Positions 1 to 6,938 of a stretch of DNA of 20,472 nucleotides are shown piece by piece. The notes beneath the pieces are model-generated. The model worked only from the letters and a program-made list of their open reading frames with translations. It was not told the origin of the DNA and ran no database searches. The position numbers were made by a program, and so were the translations under genes. The DNA is from Parcubacteria group bacterium (lineage in GTDB: Bacteria; Patescibacteriota; Minisyncoccia; Minisyncoccales; CG1-02-41-26), in assembly GCA_013203565.1 (NCBI GenBank), contig JABMPZ010000021.1, forward strand, positions 1-20,472, written 5' to 3'. Positions within the stretch are counted from its first letter, which is position 1. Every line of letters starts with the position of its first letter.

Positions 1-2
1 AA

Positions 3-1277
3 AAAAGGCAGGCGAATTCGTTGATGATGATTCCATCTGAAAATCATACATCAGGGGCAGTAAGAGAAGTAGTTGGCTCTTTGTTGCAAGACAAGTATTG
101 TGAGGGTTATCCATATAAGAGGTATTATCAGGGGCAAGAGAACTTTGATCGTCTTGAAGAGCTTTGTCAAAACAGAGTAAAAGAATGTTTTGGGGTACCA
201 TTTTGTAATGTGCAAGCATTATCTGGAGCACCAGCGAACACAGCAGTATATTTTGCTTTGTTAAACGATGGAGCTAAAATGATGGGCTTGAGATTAGACC
301 AAGGAGGGCATATTACGCATGGGTTAAAAGTGAATTTCTCAGGCAGGTTTTTTAAGACCTGTTTTTATTATGTAAAAGAAGATGGATTGATTGATTATGA
401 TGCAATGGAAAAATTAGCTTTGGAAGAAAAGCCAGATATCATTATTGCAGGTGTTACATCTTACCCATTGGCATTAGATTTTGAAAGATTTTCAAGTATT
501 GCCGAAAAATGCGGCGCCTTATTAATGGCTGATGTTTCTCATGTCGCAGGCCTTATTTTAGCAGGAGTTTATCCAGATCCTGTGCCACACTGTCATATAA
601 TAACAACAACCACGCACAAAACATTAAGAGGGGCAAGAGGCGCTTTGATTATGGTAACAGATAAGGGGTTAGCAAGAGATGCAGATATGCCGAGTAAAAT
701 AAATAAGGCAGTTTTTCCTGGTTTGCAGGGTGGGCCTCATGAGAATAATATTGCAGGGATTGCAGTGGCTTTAGGGGAGGCACAAAAACCAGAGTTTCAA
801 GAATACGGAAAAAAGGTTGTTGAAAATGCCAGAGCATTGGCTGAAAAATTGAAATCTGATGGTATTGAGTTATGTTCAGGGGGCACAAATACTCATTTAC
901 TTTTAATCAATGTTGGCAAACTTGATATCTTGGGTAACACAGCAGCCGAAGCATTAGAGGCAGCTGGTATTGTTGCAAACCGAAACAGTATTCCTTATGA
1001 TCCGAACCCTCCTTTTTATCCTTCAGGTGTTCGTCTTGGTACTCCCGGAGTAACAAGTAGGGGAATGGGGGTTGATGAAATGCAGAAGATAGCAAGTTTT
1101 ATTACCAGAATGCTAAAAGATATTTCAAAATCCAAGAAAAACTTAGGCGCATCTTTAGAAGATGAGAAAAAATTAGCCAAAAGAAAAGAAATTATCTCAC
1201 AGAGTGAAGAAGTATATAATGTAAGGAAAGAAGTAGAAGAACTCTGTCAGAAGTTTCCATTAAAAAAAGAATACTAA
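3..1277 (+). CDS. glyA: Serine hydroxymethyltransferase (5' end cut by window)
   Basis: PLP enzyme that converts serine and tetrahydrofolate to glycine and 5,10-methylene-THF in the cytosol. The reading frame is open from base 3 and upstream codons read like the family's N-terminus (RQ..., then IPSEN as in the usual LIASEN), so the true start lies outside the window; the TTG/ATG cluster at 21-29 is internal. Visible hallmarks are DKYCEGYPYKRYY near the start, the PLP-lysine motif TTTTHKTLRGARGAL (lysine about residue 200 counted from base 21), DVSHVAGL and FPGLQGGPH. The C-terminal domain is complete. The stop is one base before thyA, suggesting cotranscription; its product methylene-THF is the substrate of ThyA. 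Family assignment is secure. Confidence 0.96.
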   Translation, partial: KRQANSLMMIPSENHTSGAVREVVGSLLQDKYCEGYPYKRYYQGQENFDRLEELCQNRVKECFGVPFCNVQALSGAPANTAVYFALLNDGAKMMGLRLDQGGHITHGLKVNFSGRFFKTCFYYVKEDGLIDYDAMEKLALEEKPDIIIAGVTSYPLALDFERFSSIAEKCGALLMADVSHVAGLILAGVYPDPVPHCHIITTTTHKTLRGARGALIMVTDKGLARDADMPSKINKAVFPGLQGGPHENNIAGIAVALGEAQKPEFQEYGKKVVENARALAEKLKSDGIELCSGGTNTHLLLINVGKLDILGNTAAEALEAAGIVANRNSIPYDPNPPFYPSGVRLGTPGVTSRGMGVDEMQKIASFITRMLKDISKSKKNLGASLEDEKKLAKRKEIISQSEEVYNVRKEVEELCQKFPLKKEY

Positions 1278-1278
1278 T

Positions 1279-2103
1279 ATGAAACAATATTTAGATGCTC
1301 TACAACATGTAATGGAAAATGGGGTTGAAAAAGAAAATCGTACAGGTATTAAAACTAGGGCGGTTTTCGGTGTTCCAATGAGATTTGATATGGCTAATGG
1401 TTTTCCGGCAGTTACTACAAAGAAACTGGCCTTTAAGTCGCTTACAGCAGAACTTCTCTGGTTCATATCAGGAAGTAATGATGTAAAGAAATTACAAGAA
1501 TTAGGTAGTCATATTTGGGACGCAAATGCAGAGGCTGACTATTGGAAGCCAAAAGCAAAGTTTGAAGGGGACTTGGGCAGAGTATATGGTGTGCAATGGA
1601 GAAAATGGAAATCTCCATATACAGATGAGCCAATTGATCAGTTAGCCAATGCCATTGATAAGATAAAAAACGACCCTACGGACAGACGGATAATTGTTAG
1701 TGCTTGGAATCCAGCTGAACTTGATATGATGGCGTTACCACCATGCCATATGATGTTTCATTTTTTTGTAGTAAAAGAAAAACTTTCTTTATTAATGTAC
1801 CAAAGAAGCTGTGATATGTTTTTAGGGGTTCCGTTCAATATTGCTTCTTATTCTTTACTTCTACATATGGTAAGTCAAGTTACTGGATTAGAGCCAGGGG
1901 AGTTTGTGCATATATTAGGAGATGCGCATATTTATGAAAATCATTTAGAGCAGGTCAAAGAACAATTATCCAGGGAGCCAATGGTCTTACCAAAATTATG
2001 GCTAAACCCAGATGTAAAAGATATTGATAATTTTACAATGGAGGATATAAAGATGGTGGGTTATGAGCACCATCCTTCTATTAAGGCAGAAATGGCTGTT
2101 TAG
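1279..2103 (+). CDS. thyA: Thymidylate synthase
   Basis: Folate-dependent thymidylate synthase (dUMP + methylene-THF to dTMP + DHF). It is 274 aa, near the 264 aa of the E. coli enzyme. The catalytic cysteine is C156 in LPPCHMMFHFFV. Other family motifs are RTGIKTRAVFG near the N-terminus (phosphate-binding Arg), DRRIIVSAWNP, QRSCDMFLGVPFNIASY and ILGDAHIYENHLEQV. The start ATG follows the glyA stop by one base in the context CTAATATG, without a Shine-Dalgarno. It lies between glyA and a DHFR gene, so the whole dTMP cycle is encoded contiguously. A 42-bp palindrome follows the stop. Confidence 0.97.
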   Translation: MKQYLDALQHVMENGVEKENRTGIKTRAVFGVPMRFDMANGFPAVTTKKLAFKSLTAELLWFISGSNDVKKLQELGSHIWDANAEADYWKPKAKFEGDLGRVYGVQWRKWKSPYTDEPIDQLANAIDKIKNDPTDRRIIVSAWNPAELDMMALPPCHMMFHFFVVKEKLSLLMYQRSCDMFLGVPFNIASYSLLLHMVSQVTGLEPGEFVHILGDAHIYENHLEQVKEQLSREPMVLPKLWLNPDVKDIDNFTMEDIKMVGYEHHPSIKAEMAV

Positions 2104-2104
2104 A

Positions 2105-2146
2105 TTTTGTTTCAAAATGTGACGATCGTCACATTTTGAAACAAAA
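2105..2146. repeat. Perfect 42-bp palindrome with CRP-box-like core, between thyA and dfr
   Basis: Every base from 2105 to 2146 pairs with its mirror partner; there is no loop. The centre reads TGTGA-CGATCG-TCACA flanked by AAA and TTT, which matches the CRP/FNR-type consensus half-sites TGTGA-N6-TCACA. It ends six bases before the DHFR ATG. It could be an operator, a bidirectional weak terminator (A4 and T4 flank the core stem, but no long U-run follows), or an RNA hairpin affecting DHFR initiation. The palindrome is certain; its role is not. Confidence 0.85.
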
Positions 2147-2152
2147 AAATAT

Positions 2153-2659
2153 ATGATTATTTCAATAATTGCCGCTATTGGCAACAACAATATAATAGGC
2201 GCAAACAACTCTTTGCCGTGGAATTTGCCTGCTGATATGCAACACTTTCAGGAGTTCACACGCAACAAGCCCATTATTATGGGCTTAAAAACTTTTGAGT
2301 CAATCGGTAAGCCATTACCTCAAAGAGATAATATTATTTTAACAAGGGATGCTGACTATAAGGCTCCTGGGTGTAAGCTTGCTAATTCTATAAATCACGC
2401 GATTGAGCTCGCTAAACAGTGTGAAATGGGAAAAACATCAGGAGAAGTTATGATTTGCGGGGGAGCAAGTGTTTATAAACAGTTTTTACCCTTAGCTGAT
2501 AAAATGTATCTTACATATATAGATGCAGATTTTACAGGAGATACTTTTTTTCCAGATTTTGACAAATCAATTTGGAAAGAAACAGAAAGACAAGACAACA
2601 AAGCAGATGATATAAACCCGTACGATTACTCTTTTATAACCTTAGAGAAAAGACAATAA
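2153..2659 (+). CDS. folA: Dihydrofolate reductase
   Basis: NADPH-dependent reduction of DHF to THF, closing the cycle opened by ThyA. It is 168 aa, a normal length. Visible motifs are the N-terminal strand IISIIAAIGNNNIIG, the substrate loop LPWNLPADMQHF with catalytic acid D28, PIIMGLKTFESIG (the usual Arg after IMG is Leu here), NIILTRD and the cofactor motif ICGGASVYKQFLP. The start lies in AAATATATG with no Shine-Dalgarno, six bases after the palindrome, so hairpin formation could expose or hide this start. The protein starts directly at the first beta strand, so no earlier start is needed. Confidence 0.96.
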   Translation: MIISIIAAIGNNNIIGANNSLPWNLPADMQHFQEFTRNKPIIMGLKTFESIGKPLPQRDNIILTRDADYKAPGCKLANSINHAIELAKQCEMGKTSGEVMICGGASVYKQFLPLADKMYLTYIDADFTGDTFFPDFDKSIWKETERQDNKADDINPYDYSFITLEKRQ

Positions 2660-2668
2660 AAACAATTT

Positions 2669-3091
2669 ATGCAAGAAAAAACTGTTCCAGCACAAAGATT
2701 TTGTTCTCTTTTTATTCCTTACCTCAAGAAAGACGACAAGGTTTTAATTTTTTTGCAAAAGCGTTCAAAAGACGCTAAGCGAATCCCTGGATTTTTTGGT
2801 TTTTGGGGCGGTGGGTTTGAAGGGGATGAAAATCCAGAACAGGCCTTAATTAGAGAAGTAAAAGAGGAGTTGGATTATGTGCCAGTAGATCTTCATTATT
2901 TTAGAGAATACAATTTTTCAAGAAGTAAAAAGTTTGTTTTTTGTTCCCAAGTTGATGGTAGTTTTGAAAAGCAAATAAAAATACTTGAAGGGGACTATGG
3001 TAAGTTTTTCAATAAAAGCGAAGCATTAAATGAAAAAAAGATTATTGAAGAAGATAAAATTATATTAAAAGACCTATTTGATAAGCTTTAG
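2669..3091 (+). CDS. Nudix hydrolase
   Basis: Nudix-fold pyrophosphohydrolase of 140 aa. The Nudix box is intact: G-x5-E-x7-REVKEEL, read in GGFEGDENPEQALIREVKEE at about residues 48-67, with the metal-binding REVKEE glutamates. An N-terminal strand (FCSLFIPYL) precedes it. The substrate cannot be read from sequence; MutT-like nucleotide sanitisation or dNTP housekeeping would suit a position directly after thymidylate synthase and DHFR, but that is inference. The gene starts nine bases after the DHFR stop in the same orientation, probably one transcript. No Shine-Dalgarno. Confidence 0.9.
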   Translation: MQEKTVPAQRFCSLFIPYLKKDDKVLIFLQKRSKDAKRIPGFFGFWGGGFEGDENPEQALIREVKEELDYVPVDLHYFREYNFSRSKKFVFCSQVDGSFEKQIKILEGDYGKFFNKSEALNEKKIIEEDKIILKDLFDKL

Positions 3092-3137
3092 GTTGATTTT
3101 TTTTGTTTTTAATGTTAATTTTTAATAAATCATTTTT

Positions 3138-4202
3138 ATGTCATTAAGTATAGGAATTGTTGGTTTGCCTAATGTTGGTAAGTCAACCTTATTCCAAGCA
3201 ATTACAAAAAAACAAGTTGATTGTGCAAACTATCCTTTCTGCACCATTGACCCTAATGTGGGTGTTGTTGAAGTACCTGATGATAGAGTAGAGAAATTAG
3301 TTGAGCTTACAAAATCAGTTAAAAAAGTTCATGCAACAGTGGAGTTTGTTGATATTGCAGGATTAATAAAAGGAGCTAGTGAGGGAGAGGGGCTTGGTAA
3401 TCAGTTTTTAGCTAATATAAGGGAGACAGATGCTATTGTCTATATCTTAAGGTGTTTTCGTAATGAAAAGATTATTAACACAGAAGATGCAATTGACCCA
3501 ATAAAGGATAAAGATATTTTAGACATAGAACTCGGGCTTAAAGATTTAGTCACACTTGAAAAGCGACTCATTGGTTTAGAAAAAGAAGCAAGAGTAGGGA
3601 ATAAAGAAGCTCAAAAAGAAATTGAAATTTTAACCCGCGCATCAGAGTTTTTAAAACAGGGGAAGATGTTGGCAGAGCAGGACTTTGATGTAGAAGAAAA
3701 GAAGATTTTGAATAGTTATCAGTTACTTACATCAAAGCCACGACTATATATACTCAATGGCTCTGATAAAGAAGCAGAAGAATTTGAGGATACTTTCAAA
3801 GATAATAATTGGCCTTATATTATAATTGATATTTTAACAGAGTTTGAGGCATCTGATTTTTCTATGGAGGAGAGAAAGGACTTTGGTCTTTCTGCTGAAT
3901 TAAAACTTGAACAGTTAATTAAAGAATCTTATAAAATCTTAGGACTTATCACATTTTTTACAACAGGCCCAGATGAAACAAGAGCATGGACACTTCAACA
4001 AGGTAAAAAAGCTCCGCAGGCAGGGGGTGTAATACATACTGATTTTGAACATACATTTATAAAAGCAGAGGTTATTAATTGGAATGATTTAATAAAAGTT
4101 GAAGGGTTTGTTAATGCAAGAGATAAGGGCCTAATTAGAACAGAAGGAAAGGAATATATCATTAAAGATGGTGATGTTATTGAGATAAAAAGCGGTGCAT
4201 AA
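3138..4202 (+). CDS. ychF: Redox-regulated ATPase YchF (Obg-like)
   Basis: Cytosolic TRAFAC-class P-loop protein of the YchF/OLA1 family, which binds ATP rather than GTP and associates with ribosomes. It is 354 aa, close to the usual 363. The G1 loop is GLPNVGKST (residues 9-17), G3 is DIAGLIKGASEGEGLGNQFL, and the G4-equivalent is ILNGSDKE, which lacks the NKxD of true GTPases as expected for YchF. A helical insert lies between the G3 and G4 regions. The C-terminal TGS domain contains ITFFTTGPDETRAWTL and the HTDFEHTFIKAEV signature. The upstream gap is T-rich with no clear terminator. Confidence 0.96.
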   Translation: MSLSIGIVGLPNVGKSTLFQAITKKQVDCANYPFCTIDPNVGVVEVPDDRVEKLVELTKSVKKVHATVEFVDIAGLIKGASEGEGLGNQFLANIRETDAIVYILRCFRNEKIINTEDAIDPIKDKDILDIELGLKDLVTLEKRLIGLEKEARVGNKEAQKEIEILTRASEFLKQGKMLAEQDFDVEEKKILNSYQLLTSKPRLYILNGSDKEAEEFEDTFKDNNWPYIIIDILTEFEASDFSMEERKDFGLSAELKLEQLIKESYKILGLITFFTTGPDETRAWTLQQGKKAPQAGGVIHTDFEHTFIKAEVINWNDLIKVEGFVNARDKGLIRTEGKEYIIKDGDVIEIKSGA

Positions 4203-4245
4203 GGCGTAAAAACCGCCATATGTGTGTGTACATTACCCCCAACTA

Positions 4246-4274
4246 TTGACATTGAGTTGCTATTAGAGTATAAT
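4246..4274 (+). promoter_or_regulatory. Consensus sigma-70-type promoter for the RRM gene
   Basis: TTGACA at 4246-4251 and TATAAT at 4269-4274 with a 17-base spacer, both hexamers perfect. The predicted start near 4281 gives a leader of about 120 bases before the RRM gene. Confidence 0.85.
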
Positions 4275-4280
4275 GGTAAG

Positions 4281-4399
4281 TGTAATAAGCTCTCGAAATC
4301 TTACGCTAAGTGCATTTGTTAGGTTCTAACCTCTAATGTGGTGAGTGATAAGAAAGTCAGGAGTTAAGGTCGTTTTAATTTAAATTCCCAAACAAAAAG
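4281..4399 (+). promoter_or_regulatory. Long 5' leader of the RRM gene
   Basis: About 119 bases lie between the predicted transcription start and the ATG, far more than elsewhere in the window. An imperfect hairpin can form at 4313-4338 (CATT and AGGT pairing with ACCT and AATG). An AGGAG at 4359-4363 is too far from the ATG to act as its ribosome site and has no start codon at suitable spacing. No stop-free upstream ORF stands out. Leaders of RNA-binding and cold-shock genes are often autoregulatory; here that is inference. Confidence 0.45.
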
Positions 4400-4687
4400 A
4401 TGAGTAAGAAACTTTTTATAGGGAGTCTTCCTTATAGCACCACAGAGGACGCACTTCGCGATCACTTTGCCCAAGCCGGTAATGTTGAATCTGCTGTTAT
4501 CATCAATGATAAGATGACAGGCAGATCAAAAGGTTTTGGGTTTGTGGAGTACTCAACAGAAGACGAAGCCAAAAAAGCCATGGAAATGTTTGATGGCAAA
4601 GACTTCGACGGTAGAGCTTTGGTAGTAAACGAAGCTAAGCCAATGAGAGAAAGACCCCAAAGTTCTGAAGATGGCTTCCAATTATAA
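4400..4687 (+). CDS. RRM-domain RNA-binding protein
   Basis: Single RNA-recognition-motif protein of 95 aa. RNP2 is LFIGSLPYS (residues 5-13) and RNP1 is KGFGFVEYS (about 44-52); both carry the aromatic residues that stack on RNA bases. The domain fills residues 4-80, followed by a short charged tail. Single-RRM proteins of this type occur in cyanobacteria and many CPR genomes and are linked with cold response or RNA chaperoning. Codon use is richer in G+C than the neighbours, which suits high expression. It has its own promoter, long leader and a strong terminator at 4773, so it is monocistronic. Confidence 0.95.
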   Translation: MSKKLFIGSLPYSTTEDALRDHFAQAGNVESAVIINDKMTGRSKGFGFVEYSTEDEAKKAMEMFDGKDFDGRALVVNEAKPMRERPQSSEDGFQL

Positions 4688-4712
4688 GAACCTGGCTTCG
4701 CCAGAACCTTGT
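4683..4712 (+). repeat. Small hairpin repeat, copy 1
   Basis: Begins TATAAGAACCT, has a stem CTGGC-TTC-GCCAG (4692-4704) and ends AGAACCTTGT. It overlaps the RRM stop codon. A second copy at 10613-10644 has the same flanks and a differently sequenced but still paired stem. Confidence 0.6.
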
Positions 4713-4772
4713 AATTGCTAATGTATGAATATATATTATGCAATTATAATTTTAATTATAAGCCTAAGAACC

Positions 4773-4804
4773 AAAAGAACCTCTAACGAGGTTCTTTTGT
4801 TTTT
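4773..4804 (+). terminator. Intrinsic terminator after the RRM gene
   Basis: 11-bp stem AAAAGAACCTC / GAGGTTCTTTT with loop TAAC, followed by GTTTTT. A-rich and T-rich bases of the stem could make it work in both directions. Confidence 0.92.
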
Positions 4805-4828
4805 AGAGAATTATGATATGATGATATT

Positions 4829-5281
4829 ATGACAAGAAATAAATGCATTATTTATGTTTTTTCTATTTTAGCCATATCAACTGCCTTAATTATGTTTCAA
4901 AAAAAATTAAGACAAAAAGAAGTCTGTTTTCGGGACCATTGTTTTTCAGTTGAAATAGCCAAGACAAGGATTTCCCAAGCAAAAGGGTTAATGTTTAGAA
5001 GAGAGCTGGCCGAGAATAAAGGTATGCTCTTTATTTTTAATAAGGAAGGTCTAAGGTCTTTTTGGATGAAAAACACCCTTATACCTTTGGATATAATCTT
5101 CTTTAATGAGAATAAAGAAATTGTATCAATAGCTAAAGATGTAAAACCGTGTGAGGGAGAGGAGTGCCCAAGCATTAGACCAGAAAAAGAAGCAAAATAT
5201 GTTTTAGAGCTAAATGCAAACATAGCAGATAAAATAGATTTAAAAATAGGTGACAAATTTAATTTTAGCTTAGATGAATAA
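4829..5281 (+). CDS. Membrane-anchored DUF192 protein
   Basis: 150-aa protein with an N-terminal hydrophobic segment (about residues 5-22, CIIYVFSILAISTALIMF) that should act as a signal anchor, then a DUF192 domain facing outside. The family signature is clear: AKGLMFRRELAENKGMLFIF, SFWMKNTLIPLDIIFF, and the C-terminal KYVLELNAN..IGDKF. The function of DUF192 is not established. A possible -10 (TATGAT, 4812-4817) lies 11 bases before the ATG, so the transcript could be nearly leaderless. The next gene overlaps or abuts the stop, suggesting an operon with the HD hydrolase. Confidence 0.88.
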   Translation: MTRNKCIIYVFSILAISTALIMFQKKLRQKEVCFRDHCFSVEIAKTRISQAKGLMFRRELAENKGMLFIFNKEGLRSFWMKNTLIPLDIIFFNENKEIVSIAKDVKPCEGEECPSIRPEKEAKYVLELNANIADKIDLKIGDKFNFSLDE

Positions 5282-5282
5282 T

Positions 5283-6287
5283 ATGATTTATAATGATAAA
5301 GTATATGGAGAGCAGTTAATTTCAGAACCAGTAGTTTTAGAATTGATTCAATCAAAAGCAATACAAAGACTAAAAGGTATTGATCAGGGTGGATATAGAC
5401 CACTTTGGGTAAAACCAGAAACAAAAGTAGGTCAGTATGAACATACAAGATTTGCTCATTCCATTGGTGTTTATATCCTATTAAAAAAATATAAAGCTAG
5501 CGTAGAAGAGCAACTCGCCGGACTTTTACATGATGTGGCTCATACAACTTTTTCTCATTGTGGTGACTATGCAATAGGGAGTGACTCTGAACATCATCAA
5601 AACCATCACGATCTAATTTTTCAAGAGTTTATAAAAAAAAGTGAAGTTCCTGCGATTCTTGAAAGACACAATTTGAATACTGAATATATTTTAAATGAAA
5701 ACAATTTCCCCCTTTTGGAAAAAGATTTACCTAATTTATCTGCTGATAGGATTGATTATTCTTTAAGGACAGCTGCTATCTTTGATGGGCTGACTAGAGA
5801 AAATATTGACTATTTTCTAAGCAATTTAGCTGTAAAAGATGATTGTTGGATTTTTAATGATTTCGAAAGTGCTAAAAAATATGCAGAATTATTTTTACGT
5901 ATGAACATAGTATATTACTCTGATTTTTCATCAGCTGTGATGTTTAGAGCAGTAGGGGATTATTTAAAATATGCTTTTGAGAAAGGATATATTTTAGAAA
6001 AAGATTTTTATACCACAGACAACGAGGTAATAGATAAAACCAATCAATACATAAATCAAGATTTTAAGTTAAAAAAGTTTTTTGAAAGAATGAATAATAA
6101 AGAACTTTCTTTTCCAGCCACTCAAGACAACTGTGATTCTGTTGTTTGGTGCAAATCAAGAGTAGTTGACCCTCTTTTTATGGATGGCACTGAAATAAAA
6201 GGGTTGTCTGATATGGATGAGAAGTGGAAACATACTTTAGAAAAAGAACTAAAGCCAAAACAACATTTTATTAAATTTAAAGATTAA
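5283..6287 (+). CDS. HD-domain phosphohydrolase
   Basis: HD-superfamily metal-dependent phosphohydrolase of the dGTPase-like/YdhJ type (COG1078-like), 334 aa. The metal ligands are visible: TRFAHSIGV (His about residue 59), LLHDVAHTTFSH (His-Asp about residues 83-84), and a later Asp in LSADRIDY. Its substrate is unknown; dNTP or another phosphomonoester is plausible. An ATG at 5274 overlaps the DUF192 stop in the same frame, but the ATG at 5283 has the TAATATG context common to this genome, so I chose it. No Shine-Dalgarno. CYTH follows after a five-base gap. Confidence 0.9.
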   Translation: MIYNDKVYGEQLISEPVVLELIQSKAIQRLKGIDQGGYRPLWVKPETKVGQYEHTRFAHSIGVYILLKKYKASVEEQLAGLLHDVAHTTFSHCGDYAIGSDSEHHQNHHDLIFQEFIKKSEVPAILERHNLNTEYILNENNFPLLEKDLPNLSADRIDYSLRTAAIFDGLTRENIDYFLSNLAVKDDCWIFNDFESAKKYAELFLRMNIVYYSDFSSAVMFRAVGDYLKYAFEKGYILEKDFYTTDNEVIDKTNQYINQDFKLKKFFERMNNKELSFPATQDNCDSVVWCKSRVVDPLFMDGTEIKGLSDMDEKWKHTLEKELKPKQHFIKFKD

Positions 6288-6292
6288 ATTAT

Positions 6293-6868
6293 ATGGAAAT
6301 TGAATATGAAGCAACATTTGAGAATGTTGATAAAAATGAAATAAGAGAAAGATTGAAAAATGCGGGTGCTCAATTGATAAAGCCCGAGGCCTTGCATAAA
6401 AGTATTACTTTTCATTTACCCCCAAGTATCGATATTAAACATAGCTTTGTAAGGGTAAGAGATGAAGGGGATAAAATAACAATAACACTGAAAGTAATTG
6501 AAGGTGATGGGATTGAAAAGATGCAGGAGATAAATTTAGATGTAAATGATATGAAGAAAGCCGAAGAGTTATTGATATTTTTAGGTTGTGAGAAAAAATC
6601 ATATCAAGAAAACAAAAGAGAACTTTGGAAAATAGGTGATGTTGAAATAACTATTGATGAGTGGCCGTTTTTAGAGCCAATTGTTGAAATTGAAGGTCTA
6701 TCCGAGAAAATAGTAAGAGAAGTGGCAGAAAAATTAGAATTTGATTATAGGGAAGCTGTCTTTGGTCCAATTACCGTCGTATATGCTAAGAAATATAATA
6801 TCTCAGAAGAAAGAATTAATAATCAAACCCCGAAAATAGTTTTTAATATGGAAAACCCTTTTTTATAA
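6293..6868 (+). CDS. CYTH-domain protein (class IV cyclase / triphosphatase-like)
   Basis: 191-aa protein of the CYTH family (CyaB adenylyl cyclase / thiamine-triphosphatase tunnel fold). The N-terminus begins MEIEYEATF, matching the ExExK signature except that the lysine position is not Lys. Other tunnel strands are FVRVRDEGDKITITLKV (basic residues for the triphosphate), EITIDEWPFLEPIVEIEG (acidic metal-binding strand) and a final helix before PITVVYAKKY. The activity cannot be decided between cyclase and triphosphatase; cAMP synthesis is not demonstrated. It is adjacent to an HD phosphohydrolase. A hairpin follows before the next gene. Confidence 0.82.
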   Translation: MEIEYEATFENVDKNEIRERLKNAGAQLIKPEALHKSITFHLPPSIDIKHSFVRVRDEGDKITITLKVIEGDGIEKMQEINLDVNDMKKAEELLIFLGCEKKSYQENKRELWKIGDVEITIDEWPFLEPIVEIEGLSEKIVREVAEKLEFDYREAVFGPITVVYAKKYNISEERINNQTPKIVFNMENPFL

Positions 6869-6898
6869 CAGAGCAAAATAATAATTATTTAATAAATT

Positions 6899-6928
6899 CC
6901 ACTTCTATACTTCCAAGTATAGAAGTGG
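6899..6928. repeat. 30-bp inverted repeat upstream of the dehydrogenase
   Basis: Two 14-base arms (CCACTTCTATACTT and its exact complement) separated by CC. It ends ten bases before the ATG at 6939. No U-run follows, so it is not a canonical terminator. It could be an operator or an mRNA hairpin at the start site. Confidence 0.75.
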
Positions 6929-6938
6929 ATATAATAAT

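Noticed and set aside
21..29. TTG/ATG cluster as the true glyA start
   Set aside because: In-frame codons upstream encode residues that match the family N-terminus, and the frame is open to the window edge, so the gene is simply truncated by the window.
4897..5448. 183-codon open frame on the minus strand across the DUF192 and HD genes
   Set aside because: It lies antisense to two genes with clear family motifs, has Leu/Ser-rich low-complexity translation and no start signal; a shadow frame.
6930..6935. TATAAT just upstream of the dehydrogenase gene
   Set aside because: It ends three bases before the ATG, so transcription would start inside the coding sequence, and no matching -35 is seen; probably only A/T-rich start context.
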